DNA of 64,000 nt from Lichenibacterium ramalinae (GCF_004137085.1 NZ_QYBC01000007.1:124001-188000); one strand, 5' to 3'. Counted from the stretch's first letter, positions 33,543 to 43,397 are shown. Program-made: numbers and translations. The notes: generated by a model from the letters alone, not told the origin.

Positions 33543-34844
33543 ATGACCGACAGCCAGCCCCGCATCCTGTTCCTCAGCCTGTCCGACGACGCGGGATGCG
33601 AACGCATCGTGTCCCACATGGCGGGGCGCGGCGCGGCCTGTGCCGTCATGGCGCGGCCCGGCAGCGTCGCGGCCCGCCCCGGCGGCGTGACGCGCCGCTT
33701 CGCGCTGCCGGGGCGGGGCGGTCCCCTGGCGGCGGCCTTCGGGCTGTCGCGGCGCCTCGAGGCCGCCGCGACGTCCTTCGCCGCCGATGCCGTGGTGCCG
33801 CTGGACGATTTCGCCGCCGCGACGCTGCGGGACATCGCCCTCGCGCCGCGCACCGGGGCCGGGCTCCGGGCGCTGCTGGCGCGCTCGCTCGGCGACCCCG
33901 CCCATTACCGGACGTCCGGCAGCCGCGACCTGCTCATCGTGGCGGCCGCGTCCCTCGGCATCCGGACGCCCCGGCAGGCGCGGGCGGAGGATCTCGACGG
34001 GGCGCGCGCCGCCGGTGCCGCGATCGGCTATCCCCTGATGATGAAGCGGGAAGCCACCTGCGGGGGCGCCGGCGTCGCCCTCGTCCGCACCGAGCCCGAC
34101 CTCGCCGCGGCCTTCGGCCCGGCGGCCCGGCGGGCGCGGGCGAAGCGGGCCGGACGACGGCTGTTCGGCTTCCGGCCGGTGTCGCAGAGCGCCCCCATCA
34201 CGCTCCAGGCCCATGTCGCGGGGCGGCTCGCCCTCCGCACCGTGGCGTGCCGGGACGGGCGCGTGCTCGCCGGCATGAGCTTCGCGGCCGAGCGGCTGAA
34301 CCCGCCCGTCACGGGGTCGAGCACCGTGGTGCGGCCGCTGGTCCATCCCGAGATCGAGGCTGCGGCCTCGCGGCTGGTGGCGGCCCTGGGGTGTTCCGGG
34401 TTCGTGTCCTTCGACTTCATCGTGGCGGACGACGGCGCCGCCTATCTCATCGAGATGAACGCCCGGCCCGTCGGCAGCGGCCATCTCGGCCCGCTCTTCG
34501 GCCACGACGTCTACGGGGCCTGGCTGTCGGGGTTCCCGGGGTTCCGCGACGCGGCCCCGCCGCCGCCCGACGCGACGGCGCCGCGCGCCGTCGCGCTCTT
34601 CCCCAAGGAGATGCTGCGCGACCCGGAGAGCCCCGACCTCGTGCCGGGCGCGGGCCTCTACCACGACGTGCCGTGGCACGAGCCGGACGTCGTGGCGCAT
34701 TACGGCGCCACGCTGGCGCGGCACCATCCCGAGGCGGCCGAGAGCCTCGGGCGCCGCCTGCGCCTCGCCGGGCGGCCGGCCGTGTCCGCCCCGGCCCCCC
34801 GCCTGTGGCCCGGGCTGGCCCAGCTCGTGCGCTCGAAGCCCTGA
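33543..34844 (+). CDS. ATP-grasp domain ligase
   Basis: 433 residues. The N-terminal ~110 residues form a pre-ATP-grasp Rossmann-like part (RILFLSLSDDAG). The ATP-grasp domain includes GYPLMMKREATCGGAGVALV (ATP-binding loop), a central VVRPLVHPE block, and the metal-binding end VSFDFIVADDGAAYLIEMNA, whose Glu and Asn are the magnesium ligands. A KPVG-like NARPVGSGHLGPLFG follows. Such enzymes activate a carboxylate as acyl phosphate and join it to an amine, thiol or hydroxyl. Coupled to a flavin monooxygenase, a modified amino acid or small peptide product is possible but unproven. Confidence 0.8.
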   Translation: MTDSQPRILFLSLSDDAGCERIVSHMAGRGAACAVMARPGSVAARPGGVTRRFALPGRGGPLAAAFGLSRRLEAAATSFAADAVVPLDDFAAATLRDIALAPRTGAGLRALLARSLGDPAHYRTSGSRDLLIVAAASLGIRTPRQARAEDLDGARAAGAAIGYPLMMKREATCGGAGVALVRTEPDLAAAFGPAARRARAKRAGRRLFGFRPVSQSAPITLQAHVAGRLALRTVACRDGRVLAGMSFAAERLNPPVTGSSTVVRPLVHPEIEAAASRLVAALGCSGFVSFDFIVADDGAAYLIEMNARPVGSGHLGPLFGHDVYGAWLSGFPGFRDAAPPPPDATAPRAVALFPKEMLRDPESPDLVPGAGLYHDVPWHEPDVVAHYGATLARHHPEAAESLGRRLRLAGRPAVSAPAPRLWPGLAQLVRSKP

Positions 34845-34916
34845 CGGGGCTCGGCGCCGCCCCTCCGACCCCCGCGACGCTCACGCCGCCCGAGGCGCTC
34901 ACGCCGCCCGCCGCGC

Positions 34917-37073
34917 TCAGGCCGTCAGCAGCCCCCGGATGCGGTTCGCCAGGTCGTCCATGGCGAAGGGCTTGGTCAGGACGCCCATGCCGGCGCCGAG
35001 GTCGGTGCCGCCCACGGCCGCGCTTTCGGCGTAGCCCGTGATGAACAGCACCTTCAGGCCGGGCCGAAGCTCCCGCGCGGCATCGGCGACCTGGCGGCCG
35101 TTCATCCCGCCGGGGAGGCCGACGTCCGTCACCAGGAGGTCGATGCGGCGGGACGAGCGCAGAACGGCGAGGCCCGCCGCCCCGTCGCCGGCCTCCAGCG
35201 ACGCGTAGCCGAGCTCGGCCAGAACGTCGGACACCAGCATGCGGATCGTCGGCTCGTCGTCGACGACCAGCACGGTCTCGCCCGGCTCCGCCCGCTGCAG
35301 GTCGGGCGCCGCCGCGGACCGTGCGTCCTGCGGCAGCGGGCCCCCGTGGCGCGGCAGGAACAGCGTCACCGTGGTGCCGCTGCCGAGGTGCGAGTGGATG
35401 CGCACCTGGCCGCCCGACTGCTTGGCGAAGCCGTAGATCATGCTGAGGCCGAGGCCCGTGCCGAGGCCCAGCGGCTTCGTGGTGAAGAAGGGGTCGAAGG
35501 CGCGGGCCACCACCTCCGCGCTCATGCCGGTCCCGGTGTCCGACACGCTGAGCATCAGGTAGGCGCCCGGCTCGAGGTCGCGGACGGCGGCGCCGCGCGT
35601 GTCGAGCAGGCGGTTGGCGGTCTCCACCGTGAGGCGGCCGCCGTCCGGCATGGCGTCGCGGGCGTTGATGCACAGGTTCAGCAGCGCGTTCTCGAGCTGG
35701 TTGGGGTCGACCAGCGCGTTCCAGGTTTCCGGCCCCGTGATCACCCGCACCGCCACGGCCGGCCCGACCGTGCGCCGGATGAGGTCCGTCATGCCCTCGA
35801 TGAGCCGGTCGACGTCGGTGAGCTTGGGGTCGAGCGTTTGGCGCCGCGAGAAGGCCAGCAGCCGGTGGGTCAGCGCCGCCGCCCGGCGCGACGCCTGCTG
35901 GGCGGCGTCGATGTAGCGGTCGAAGCCGTCCGTCCGGCCCTGGCGCAGGCGCTTCGCCAAGAGGTCGAGGCTGCCCGAGATGGCGGTGAGCAGGTTGTTG
36001 AAGTCATGCGCGAGGCCCCCGGTCAGCTGCCCGACGGCCTCCATCTTCTGGGCCTGGCGCAGCGCATCCTCGGCCTGGCGCAGGGCTTCGGCCTGTTCCC
36101 GCTCCGCCGTGACGTCGCGCCCGTAGCCGTAGACGTGCCCGTCCTCGGCGACGCTCACCCAGGACACCCAGATGGCGCTGCCGTCGGCGTGGAAGCAGCG
36201 GCTCACGACGCGGCGGGGCTTGCCTTGCTGGCCGGGGTCGAGCGCGCCGTCGACGAGGGGCGGACGGTCGTCCGGGTGGACGAAGGCGAGGACGTTGGCG
36301 CCGACCATCTCGCTCCGCGAGCGCCCGAGCAGCGCCGTGGTGGCGGGGTTCACCGCCAGGAGCGTGCCCGCCGTGTCGGTCACCACCAGCAGGTCCTGGG
36401 CATTGCGCCACACCCGGTCGAGGTCGCGCGTGCGGCTCGCCACCCGCTGTTCCAGCGTGTCGTTGAGCTGGCGCAGCTGGCTTTCGACTTCCTGCTGGCC
36501 CTGGAGCGACCGCGTCACCTCGGCCAGGAGCGCGGCCTTGTCGGTCTCGAGTCCCTCGACCTGGCGGCGTTCGGCCGTCACGTCGACCTGGCTGGCGAAG
36601 AAATACGTCACGGCGCCCGTCGCGTCGCGCACCGGCGCCATGAGCAGGCGGTTCCAGAACGCTTCCCCGTTGCGCCGGTAGTTCAGGATGTCGGCCTTGA
36701 CCGGCAGTTCGGCCCGGACCGCGGCGCCGATCTGCCGGACGGTGTCGCGGTCGGTGTCCCGCCCCTGCAGGAAGCGGCAGTTCCGGCCCACCATGTCCTC
36801 GCGCCGATAGCCGGTCAGGCGGCAGAAGGCATCGTTGACGAAGACGATCGGGTTGTCGGCGCGGCGCGGATCCGTGATGACCATGGGCATGCGGGTGGTC
36901 CGCACGGCCGCCGCGAAGGGATCGGTGCCGCCGTCGGTGCCGTCGATCTCGTCGCTGATGTGGTCGGCCTGATCGCGGCGTTCGCGGGCCCCGGCTCCCC
37001 TGCGCAGGGCGGCGTTCTCGGCCTCCAGTTCGGCCAGGCGCCGGCCCATCCGCTCAAGTTCCGCCTCGGCCAT
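34917..37073 (-). CDS. LOV-domain blue-light hybrid histidine kinase (LOV-PAS-HisKA-HATPase-REC)
   Basis: 718 residues, soluble. After a short coiled coil, a LOV domain spans about 50-160. It has the photoactive GRNCRFLQG motif (Cys99, which would form the flavin adduct), the flavin-contacting [11 protein letters not shown], and the Gln in [11 protein letters not shown] second PAS (about 235-340) follows. The kinase core has His356 in [34 protein letters not shown] and [18 protein letters not shown]. The receiver acceptor is Asp650 in [11 protein letters not shown]. It should autophosphorylate in response to blue light; the output partner is not adjacent. ATG 37073 is chosen over 37157 as a better domain boundary. 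Confidence 0.95.
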   Translation of the reverse strand: MAEAELERMGRRLAELEAENAALRRGAGARERRDQADHISDEIDGTDGGTDPFAAAVRTTRMPMVITDPRRADNPIVFVNDAFCRLTGYRREDMVGRNCRFLQGRDTDRDTVRQIGAAVRAELPVKADILNYRRNGEAFWNRLLMAPVRDATGAVTYFFASQVDVTAERRQVEGLETDKAALLAEVTRSLQGQQEVESQLRQLNDTLEQRVASRTRDLDRVWRNAQDLLVVTDTAGTLLAVNPATTALLGRSRSEMVGANVLAFVHPDDRPPLVDGALDPGQQGKPRRVVSRCFHADGSAIWVSWVSVAEDGHVYGYGRDVTAEREQAEALRQAEDALRQAQKMEAVGQLTGGLAHDFNNLLTAISGSLDLLAKRLRQGRTDGFDRYIDAAQQASRRAAALTHRLLAFSRRQTLDPKLTDVDRLIEGMTDLIRRTVGPAVAVRVITGPETWNALVDPNQLENALLNLCINARDAMPDGGRLTVETANRLLDTRGAAVRDLEPGAYLMLSVSDTGTGMSAEVVARAFDPFFTTKPLGLGTGLGLSMIYGFAKQSGGQVRIHSHLGSGTTVTLFLPRHGGPLPQDARSAAAPDLQRAEPGETVLVVDDEPTIRMLVSDVLAELGYASLEAGDGAAGLAVLRSSRRIDLLVTDVGLPGGMNGRQVADAARELRPGLKVLFITGYAESAAVGGTDLGAGMGVLTKPFAMDDLANRIRGLLTA

Positions 37074-37431
37074 TCCGGTTTCCACTCGCGTTGGGTGACA
37101 GGCGAAACGCGCCGAGCCTGTCCGAACGCGAAAGCCGCCCGGAGGTGGCGTACCCACCCCCGGTCTTTATGCCTCACGGCGCATTCGGCTTCGCCCCGGA
37201 ACCGGATGGCCATCGGGGCGGGCCAGCCGCATCCGGTGCCGTCCGTAACGGAGGGCACGCGGGCGGGCCGGAGCCCGCTGCAGCGTCGCCCGTCCTCTAT
37301 AAGGGTTCGAGCGTGAGTCCAAGTCGCAACACTCGGCGCCAAACCACCGGCCGTTGCCCACCATGGTTTGCCGGCCGCGCGGCGGCGTGAGACCCATCCA
37401 GGGGTCTCCACCCCGACCGACGGGCTCACCC
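37074..37431. other. 358-bp non-coding region between the LOV kinase and the porin gene
   Basis: Holds the promoters of both divergent genes. No gene is supported. Short inverted repeats (AAACCA at 37340 with TGGTTT at 37364) lie about 65 bp ahead of the porin start. No convincing sigma-70 boxes are visible. Confidence 0.5.
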
Positions 37432-38649
37432 ATGATGCGACGCGTTCTCTTCGGCCTGGGTGCCCTGGCGGTGACCTGCGCGGCGGCCCACGCCGCCGAC
37501 GCGCCGCCGGCCGCACCCTGCAAGGCCGCGCTGTCCTTCCCGTCCTACGGCGGCGTCATCCCGCAGAACGCCGACCCGGGCTGCCTGTCGCTGCCCGGCC
37601 TCGGCGACGTCTTCATCGGCGGTGCCGTCACGGGATACGGCTTCGCGGGGTCGGACGCCTTTCCGCCCTCGACGACGTCGCTGCCGAGCGATCGGGCGGC
37701 CCTCGCCGACTTCAGCAACCTCCAGGCCTTCGTCCAGAAGCCCGACGGTGCCGTACAGTTCTACCTCCAGGCCGGCCTCTACACCGTGCCGACGCTCGGC
37801 GCGCCCGTGTTCTCGACCCTCGACCAGACGCGGCTGCTGTTCGGGCCCGTGCCCGTGGTCTACGGCAGGTACGCCTTCGACGAGGCCTGGTCGATCCAGG
37901 GCGGCCGGCTCCCGACGCTCATCGGGGCCGAGACGACCTTCACGTTCCAGAACCTCGACATCACCCGGGGCCTGCTGTTCGCCCAGGAGAACGCCATCAA
38001 CCAGGGCGTCCAGGTCAACTATGCCAAAGGCCCCTGGACCGTGTCGGCGGCGGGGACCGACGGCTTCTTTTCCGGGCGGCTCGATTGGATCACCGGGCTC
38101 GTCGCCTACAAGCTCGACGACGCGCAGACCATCACCTTCGACGCGGGTGGAAACGTCGGCCGCTCCGGCGTGAACACCTACGCCACGCCGCTGCTGCAGA
38201 ACAATTCGAGCATCTTCAACCTCATCTATTCCTACGCGCACGGTCCCTGGATCGTCACACCCTACCTTCAGCTCACCGATGTCGGCCGCGACGAGCGGCT
38301 CGGCATCGCCCAGGGCGCCTCGACCTACGGGGGCGCCGTCCTGGCGAGCTATGCCTTCACCGACCATTTCGCCCTCGCGGGCCGGGCGGAATACGAGCAG
38401 CAGACCGGCACGCGCGGGTCCGGCACGACGAGCCTGCTCTACGGGCCGGGTTCGGCCGCCGCCTCCTTCACGGTGACGCCGACCTTCACGTTCGACCGCT
38501 TCGTGCTGCGGGGAGAATATGCCCATGTCGGCCTGGCGGGCATCGCCAAGGGCGATGCGGCGGCGGGCTTGGCCGGCACCGGGTTCGGGCGCATGGGCGA
38601 CCGGACCGCGCAGGACCGGTTCACGGTCGAGGGCGGGGTCACGTTCTAG
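37432..38649 (+). CDS. Outer-membrane beta-barrel porin (OmpL-like, BBP2 type)
   Basis: 405 residues. The signal peptide covers about 1-22 (VLFGLGALAVTCAAAHA). The mature protein alternates hydrophobic and polar residues in amphipathic strands (VQFYLQAGLYTVPTLG; ITFDAGGNVGRSGVNTY; VTPYLQLTDVGRDE), has GRLPTLIGAE in the position typical of these barrels, and ends in a Phe (VEGGVTF), the usual outer-membrane insertion signal. It probably forms a diffusion channel; the substrate is unknown. Two tandem ATGs (37432 and 37435) are available. It is followed 72 bp later by kup on the same strand. Confidence 0.8.
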   Translation: MMRRVLFGLGALAVTCAAAHAADAPPAAPCKAALSFPSYGGVIPQNADPGCLSLPGLGDVFIGGAVTGYGFAGSDAFPPSTTSLPSDRAALADFSNLQAFVQKPDGAVQFYLQAGLYTVPTLGAPVFSTLDQTRLLFGPVPVVYGRYAFDEAWSIQGGRLPTLIGAETTFTFQNLDITRGLLFAQENAINQGVQVNYAKGPWTVSAAGTDGFFSGRLDWITGLVAYKLDDAQTITFDAGGNVGRSGVNTYATPLLQNNSSIFNLIYSYAHGPWIVTPYLQLTDVGRDERLGIAQGASTYGGAVLASYAFTDHFALAGRAEYEQQTGTRGSGTTSLLYGPGSAAASFTVTPTFTFDRFVLRGEYAHVGLAGIAKGDAAAGLAGTGFGRMGDRTAQDRFTVEGGVTF

Positions 38650-38721
38650 CTCGCCCCGTCGGGCCGCGTGTGCCAGCAACGGCGCCCAGCACGTTCGGGT
38701 GCGCGAGCCCCGAGCCAACCC

Positions 38722-40659
38722 ATGGACGTCGCCGTGTCGAACGCATCTGCCCTGGACCAGAAGCCGCCCGCGTGCGGGACCGGACCCGCCACGGGCTCGA
38801 TCCATGGCCATGCGACGTCGAGCGTGATGGGGCTCGGCCTCGCCGCCCTCGGCATCGTCTTCGGCGACATCGGCACGAGCCCGCTCTACACGCTGAAGAC
38901 GGTGCTGGACACGGTGGGCCGGGCCGACGCCCCGACCGTGCTGGGCATCCTCAGCCTGCTGGTCTGGACGCTGGTGGTCGTCACGACGCTGAAATACGTC
39001 ACGGTGGCGATGAGCATCGACAACCACGGCGAGGGCGGCATCCTGGCCCTCATGGCCCTCGTCGGCGGCAAGGCCCGCAAACGGCCCGTCATCGTCGCCA
39101 TCGGCCTGTTCGGTGCCGCATTGATCTACGGCGACGGCGCCGTGACGCCGGCCATCTCCGTCCTGTCGGCCCTCGAAGGTCTGAACATGGTGGCGCCGTC
39201 CTTCCAGCCCTGGGTGCTGCCCGCCGCCGTGGCGATCCTGGTGGCGCTGTTCGTGATCCAGCCCTTCGGCACGGCGACGATCGGCAAGGCCTTCGGCCCC
39301 GTCATGGCGCTCTGGTTCCTGGCGCTCGCCGCCATGGGCATCGGCGGCATCCTGCATCATCCCGCCGTGCTGGCCGCCCTCGACCCGCGCTACGGACTCG
39401 CCTTCCTGGTCTCCGGCGGCCTGAAGGCCTTCCTCATCCTGGGCGGCGTCTTCCTGTGCGTGACCGGGGCCGAGGCGCTCTACGCCGACATGGGGCATTT
39501 CGGCTCGCGGCCCATCAGGCTCTCCTGGGTCGCCGTCGTCTTCCCCTGCCTCGTCATCAACTATGCCGGCCAGGCCGCCATGGTGCTGGAGCAGGGGCAG
39601 GTCGACGGCAACATCTTCTACCGGCTGTGCCCCGGCCCCCTGCTGGTGCCGCTCGTGATCCTGGCGACGCTCGCCACGATCATCGCCAGCCAGGCCATTA
39701 TCACGGGCGCCTTCTCCATGACGCGGCAGGCCATCCGGCTCGGCTGGATGCCGCGCCTCATGGTCACCCAGACCTCGGCCGAGGGCTACGGGCAGATCTA
39801 CGTCGGCGCCGTCAACTGGCTGCTCATGCTGGTCACGCTCGGGCTCGCCCTGGCGTTCCGCAAGTCGGACAGCCTGGCCAGCGCCTACGGCATCGCCGTG
39901 TCGCTGACCATGCTGATGACCACCGTGCTGCTCTTCATCGCCATGCGGGAGATCTGGCGGTGGAGCGTCCCGGTGGCGGGCGCGGTGGCGGGCTGCTTCC
40001 TCGTCGTCGACCTCGCCTTCTTCACCTCCAACCTCGTCAAGCTGCTCGACGGCGGCTACGTGCCCCTGCTGCTGGCGGCGCTCGTCTACGGCGTGATGTG
40101 GGTGTGGCACCGCGGCACCCGGGCGGTCTCGGCGCGGCTGAACGAGAACACCGTCGCGGTCGGCGACTTCACCGCCCAGGCGGTGGCGCGCAGGACGCCG
40201 CGGGTGCCCGGCACGGCCGTGTTCCTCACCCGCACCGCCACCGACGTGCCGCCGTCGCTCGTCTGGCACGTCGAGCACAACAAGGCGCTGCACGAGAACA
40301 TCGTGGTGCTGACGGTGGAGACCGGGCACGTCCCCTATGTCGCCGAGGCCGAGCACCTCGCCATCGACGAGATCGCCCCGAACTTCTGGCGGGCGCGGGC
40401 CCAATACGGCTTCATGGAACATCCCGACATCCCGGTCCTGCTCCGGGAAGCGGCGCAGCACGGCTGCGACCTCGGCCTCGACGACGCCACCTACTACGTC
40501 GGCCACGCCACTATCATGCACCGCGACGACGGGAAGGGCCTGCCGCGGTGGCAGGAGGCCGTCTATGCCGCGCTGGAGCGGAACGCCAGCCACGTCGGGG
40601 ACGTGCTCCGCCTGCCCGCCGACCGGACGGTGGAACTGGGGCGCCAGGTGTTCATCTGA
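38722..40659 (+). CDS. kup: Low-affinity potassium transport system protein Kup
   Basis: 645 residues, the usual Kup length. About twelve membrane helices are followed by a C-terminal cytoplasmic domain. Diagnostic sequences are LAALGIVFGDIGTSPLYTLK near the N-terminus, IDNHGEGGILALMAL, GAALIYGDGAVTPAISVLSA, TGAEALYADMGHFG, and PNFWRARAQYGFMEHPDIP in the tail. Kup imports K+ with protons. The ATG at 38722 is chosen; the 36-residue Ala/Pro-rich start before the first helix is common in this family. It is separate from ptsN in this genome region, though EIIA-Ntr controls potassium uptake in many relatives. Confidence 0.97.
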   Translation: MDVAVSNASALDQKPPACGTGPATGSIHGHATSSVMGLGLAALGIVFGDIGTSPLYTLKTVLDTVGRADAPTVLGILSLLVWTLVVVTTLKYVTVAMSIDNHGEGGILALMALVGGKARKRPVIVAIGLFGAALIYGDGAVTPAISVLSALEGLNMVAPSFQPWVLPAAVAILVALFVIQPFGTATIGKAFGPVMALWFLALAAMGIGGILHHPAVLAALDPRYGLAFLVSGGLKAFLILGGVFLCVTGAEALYADMGHFGSRPIRLSWVAVVFPCLVINYAGQAAMVLEQGQVDGNIFYRLCPGPLLVPLVILATLATIIASQAIITGAFSMTRQAIRLGWMPRLMVTQTSAEGYGQIYVGAVNWLLMLVTLGLALAFRKSDSLASAYGIAVSLTMLMTTVLLFIAMREIWRWSVPVAGAVAGCFLVVDLAFFTSNLVKLLDGGYVPLLLAALVYGVMWVWHRGTRAVSARLNENTVAVGDFTAQAVARRTPRVPGTAVFLTRTATDVPPSLVWHVEHNKALHENIVVLTVETGHVPYVAEAEHLAIDEIAPNFWRARAQYGFMEHPDIPVLLREAAQHGCDLGLDDATYYVGHATIMHRDDGKGLPRWQEAVYAALERNASHVGDVLRLPADRTVELGRQVFI

Positions 40660-40728
40660 GGGCATGGCGGGGGCGCCGCCCACCCGGCGTCGGGCCGGGC
40701 CGGGCCGGAACTCTGGACAAGCGCGAAG

Positions 40729-40741
40729 GTTATATTATAGC
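40729..40741 (+). promoter_or_regulatory. Zur-type operator upstream of znuA
   Basis: GTTATATTATAGC matches the alphaproteobacterial Zur box core (GTTATA, one base, TATAAC) with a single mismatch. It lies 67 bp before the znuA start within an AT-rich patch in otherwise GC-rich DNA. Zinc-bound Zur would repress the operon. Confidence 0.75.
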
Positions 40742-40808
40742 ATCACTTTCCATCCGAAGCCGGCGGGGACCTCCGCCGGCCGGGCCCGACCGACGGACGA
40801 GGACACCC

Positions 40809-41684
40809 ATGACGCATCGCCACACGGCCCTCCTCGCCGGGGCTTTCGCCCTGCTGGCGACGCTTCCGGCCTCGGCCGCCGGCCTCACGGTCGTGGCGGC
40901 GGAGAACTTCTACGGCGACCTCGCCAGGCAGGTGGGCGGCAAGGCCGTGGCGGTGACCAGCATCCTGTCCAACCCGGACCAGGACCCGCACCTCTTCGAG
41001 GCCGATCCTTCCACGGCGCGGGCGCTCAAGTCCGCCAAGGTGGTGGTGCGCAACGGCGTCGACTACGACCCCTGGATGGAGAAGCTGTTGGCGGCCGACC
41101 CCTCGCCCGGGCGCGCCGAGATCGTGGCGGCCGACCTGATGGGGCGCAAGGCCGGCGACAACCCGCACCTCTGGTACGATCCCCGGACCATGGAAGCCGT
41201 GGCGGGCGCCATGGCGGAGCGGTTCGCCGCCGCCGACCCGGCCGCCAAGGCCGAGTTCAAGAGCAACGCCGCGGCCTTCGACGCCTCGCTGAAGCCGCTC
41301 GACGCCAAGATCGCCGCCATGAAGGCCAAATATGCCGGCACGCCGGTCACGGCCTCGGAGCCGGTCTTCGGCCTGATGGCGGAGCTGATCGGCCTCGACG
41401 TCCACAACAAGGCCTTCCAGCTGGCCGTCATGAACAACACCGAACCCTCGGCCTCCGATGTCGCGGCGTTCGAGGACGACCTGAAGAACCACAGGGTCAA
41501 GGTCATGATCTACAATGCCCAGGCGGACGACCAGGCGGTGAAGCGCCTCGTGGCGCTGGCGAAGGACTCGAAGATCCCCATCGTCGGGGTCAGCGAGACG
41601 GAGCCGGCCGGCAAGACCTACCAGGCCTGGATGTTCGCCCAGCTCGACGCGCTCGACAGCGCGCTGTCGGGCAAGGCTTCTTGA
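40809..41684 (+). CDS. znuA: Zinc ABC transporter substrate-binding protein ZnuA
   Basis: 291 residues. The signal peptide is about 1-23 (TALLAGAFALLATLPASAA). It belongs to the cluster A-I metal-binding family: AENFYGDLARQVGG, the first metal ligand in NPDQDPHLFEAD, the second in NPHLWYDPRTM, and a long backbone helix. The His-rich loop of classical ZnuA is missing, so manganese or zinc specificity cannot be read from sequence alone. The Zur-type box upstream argues for zinc. Its stop overlaps the TTG of the ATPase gene (TTGA), so translation is coupled. Confidence 0.85.
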   Translation: MTHRHTALLAGAFALLATLPASAAGLTVVAAENFYGDLARQVGGKAVAVTSILSNPDQDPHLFEADPSTARALKSAKVVVRNGVDYDPWMEKLLAADPSPGRAEIVAADLMGRKAGDNPHLWYDPRTMEAVAGAMAERFAAADPAAKAEFKSNAAAFDASLKPLDAKIAAMKAKYAGTPVTASEPVFGLMAELIGLDVHNKAFQLAVMNNTEPSASDVAAFEDDLKNHRVKVMIYNAQADDQAVKRLVALAKDSKIPIVGVSETEPAGKTYQAWMFAQLDALDSALSGKAS

Positions 41685-42496
41685 GCCTCGTCGTCTTCGA
41701 CCGGGTCACGCTGGACCTGGCGGGGCGCACGATCCTGTCCCAGGCGTCCTTCGCGATCGCGCCCGGCGAGTTCGTCGGCCTGCTCGGCCCCAACGGGGCC
41801 GGCAAGACGACCCTGATGCGCGCCATCCTGGGCCTCGTCCGGCCGCGCGAGGGCAGGATCCTGGTGTCGGGCGCCCCCGCCGCGCCGGGACGTGGGGGGA
41901 TCGGCTACATGCCGCAGCTCCGCGCCCAGCCCGATCCGCGGTCGACCGGGTGGGACCTCGTGTCCGGCGCGGTGGACGGCCATCGCTGGGGCCTGCCGCG
42001 CCGGACGGCCAGGGCGCGGGAGGAGGTCGCCTGGGCGCTCGACATGGTGGATGCGACGGCCATCGCCCGCCGGCCGCTGGGCGAGCTGTCGGGCGGCGAA
42101 CGCCAGCGGCTCCTGCTGTCCCAGGCCCTGATCGGCCGCCCCAAGCTGCTCCTGCTCGACGAGCCCCTCATCAGCCTCGACCCGGCCCACCAGCGCGGCA
42201 CGGTGGACCTCGCGTCCCGCCTGCGGGACGAGCTCGGCATCGCCGTGCTGTTCAGCGCCCACGAACTGAACCCGCTGCTCACCGCGATCGACCGCGTCCT
42301 CTACGTCGGCGCCGGCCGGGCCGTGCTGGGGGCGGTCGACGACGTCATCACGGGGCCAGTCCTGTCGAAGCTCTACGGCGCGCCGATCGAGGTGGTCCGC
42401 GCCGGCCGGCGCATCTTCGTCGTGGCGGCGGACGTTCAGCCCCCGTCGACGGCCTGCGACGGGCCTCATCAGGAACCCGCCCGTGCTCGCCTATGA
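41681..42496 (+). CDS. znuC: Zinc ABC transporter ATP-binding protein ZnuC
   Basis: 271 residues. Walker A is GPNGAGKTT, the signature LSGGERQRLLLSQAL, Walker B LLLLDEPLISLD, and the H-loop is in LFSAHELNPLL. It energises metal uptake from the cytoplasmic side. The start is a TTG overlapping the znuA stop. The C-terminus (after VVAADVQ) reads as a short Pro-rich tail that overlaps the start of the permease gene by 14 bp, consistent with tight coupling. Confidence 0.9.
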   Translation: MSLVVFDRVTLDLAGRTILSQASFAIAPGEFVGLLGPNGAGKTTLMRAILGLVRPREGRILVSGAPAAPGRGGIGYMPQLRAQPDPRSTGWDLVSGAVDGHRWGLPRRTARAREEVAWALDMVDATAIARRPLGELSGGERQRLLLSQALIGRPKLLLLDEPLISLDPAHQRGTVDLASRLRDELGIAVLFSAHELNPLLTAIDRVLYVGAGRAVLGAVDDVITGPVLSKLYGAPIEVVRAGRRIFVVAADVQPPSTACDGPHQEPARARL

Positions 42497-43397
42497 CTTC
42501 ATGCGCACCGCGTTCCTGGCCAGCGGCATCGTGGCGGTGCTGTCCGGGCTCGTCGGCTATTTCCTGGTGCTGCGCAACCAGACCTTCGCCGGGCATGCCC
42601 TGTCCCACGTCGGCTTCACCGGGGCCACGGGCGCGATCCTGATCGGCGTCCCGTCGCTGTGGGGTCTCGTCGGCTTCACGCTGCTGGCGGGCCTGGCCAT
42701 GGGGGCGCTGGGCGAGAAGCTCAGCGCGCGCGACGTCGCCATCGGCATGACGCTGTCGCTGGCGCTCGGCTTCGGCCTCCTGTTCCTGCACTTCTACACG
42801 GCCTTCGCCACGCAGGCGACGGCGCTGCTCTTCGGCAACGTCCTCGGCGTCGACCGGGCGGCCCTGGCTTCGCTGGCCGTGCTGGGCGTGGCGAGCATCG
42901 TGGCCCTGGCCTGCATCTCGCGGCCGCTGCTCTTCGCCAGCCTGCAGCCCGAACTCGCCGAGGCGCGCGGGGTGCCGCTGCGCCTGCTGTCCACCGCTTT
43001 CCTGGGCATCGTGGCGGTGGCGGTGTCGGAATCGGCGCAGATCGTCGGCGTCCTGCTGGTCTTCACATTGATGGTGGGGCCGGGGGCCGCGGCCCGCAAC
43101 CTGTCCTCGCGCTTCGGCGCGGGTGTGGCGCTGTCGGCCGCCCTCGCCGTGGCGGAAGCCTGGGGCGGGCTGGTGCTGGCCTGGTTCACCGACTGGCCCG
43201 TCAGCTTCTGGATCACCGCCCTCTCGGCCGCGGTCTACGGGCTCAGCCTGGCGGCGGCGCCCGTGGCGGCGGCCCGCGCGTCGGCGCGGCGGCTCGGCGC
43301 GGCGCGGACGCCGGGACCCGGGGCGGCGTCGGTCCCGCCGGACCCGCACCGGCGCTTCCAGGCGGACGCGGCGGCGCTCGACGCCAAGCTGGACTGA
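42483..43397 (+). CDS. znuB: Zinc ABC transporter permease ZnuB
   Basis: 304 residues. Around eight membrane helices of the ABC-3 family: SGLVGYFLVLRNQTFAGHAL at the N-terminus, ATALLFGNVLGVD in the middle, and VGVLLVFTLMVGPGAAARNL near the end. It forms the channel for metal entry. The GTG start at 42483 overlaps znuC. The last ~45 residues are a charged, Ala/Pro-rich cytoplasmic tail, longer than in most homologues. The operon is znuA-znuC-znuB. Confidence 0.9.
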   Translation: MLAYDFMRTAFLASGIVAVLSGLVGYFLVLRNQTFAGHALSHVGFTGATGAILIGVPSLWGLVGFTLLAGLAMGALGEKLSARDVAIGMTLSLALGFGLLFLHFYTAFATQATALLFGNVLGVDRAALASLAVLGVASIVALACISRPLLFASLQPELAEARGVPLRLLSTAFLGIVAVAVSESAQIVGVLLVFTLMVGPGAAARNLSSRFGAGVALSAALAVAEAWGGLVLAWFTDWPVSFWITALSAAVYGLSLAAAPVAAARASARRLGAARTPGPGAASVPPDPHRRFQADAAALDAKLD

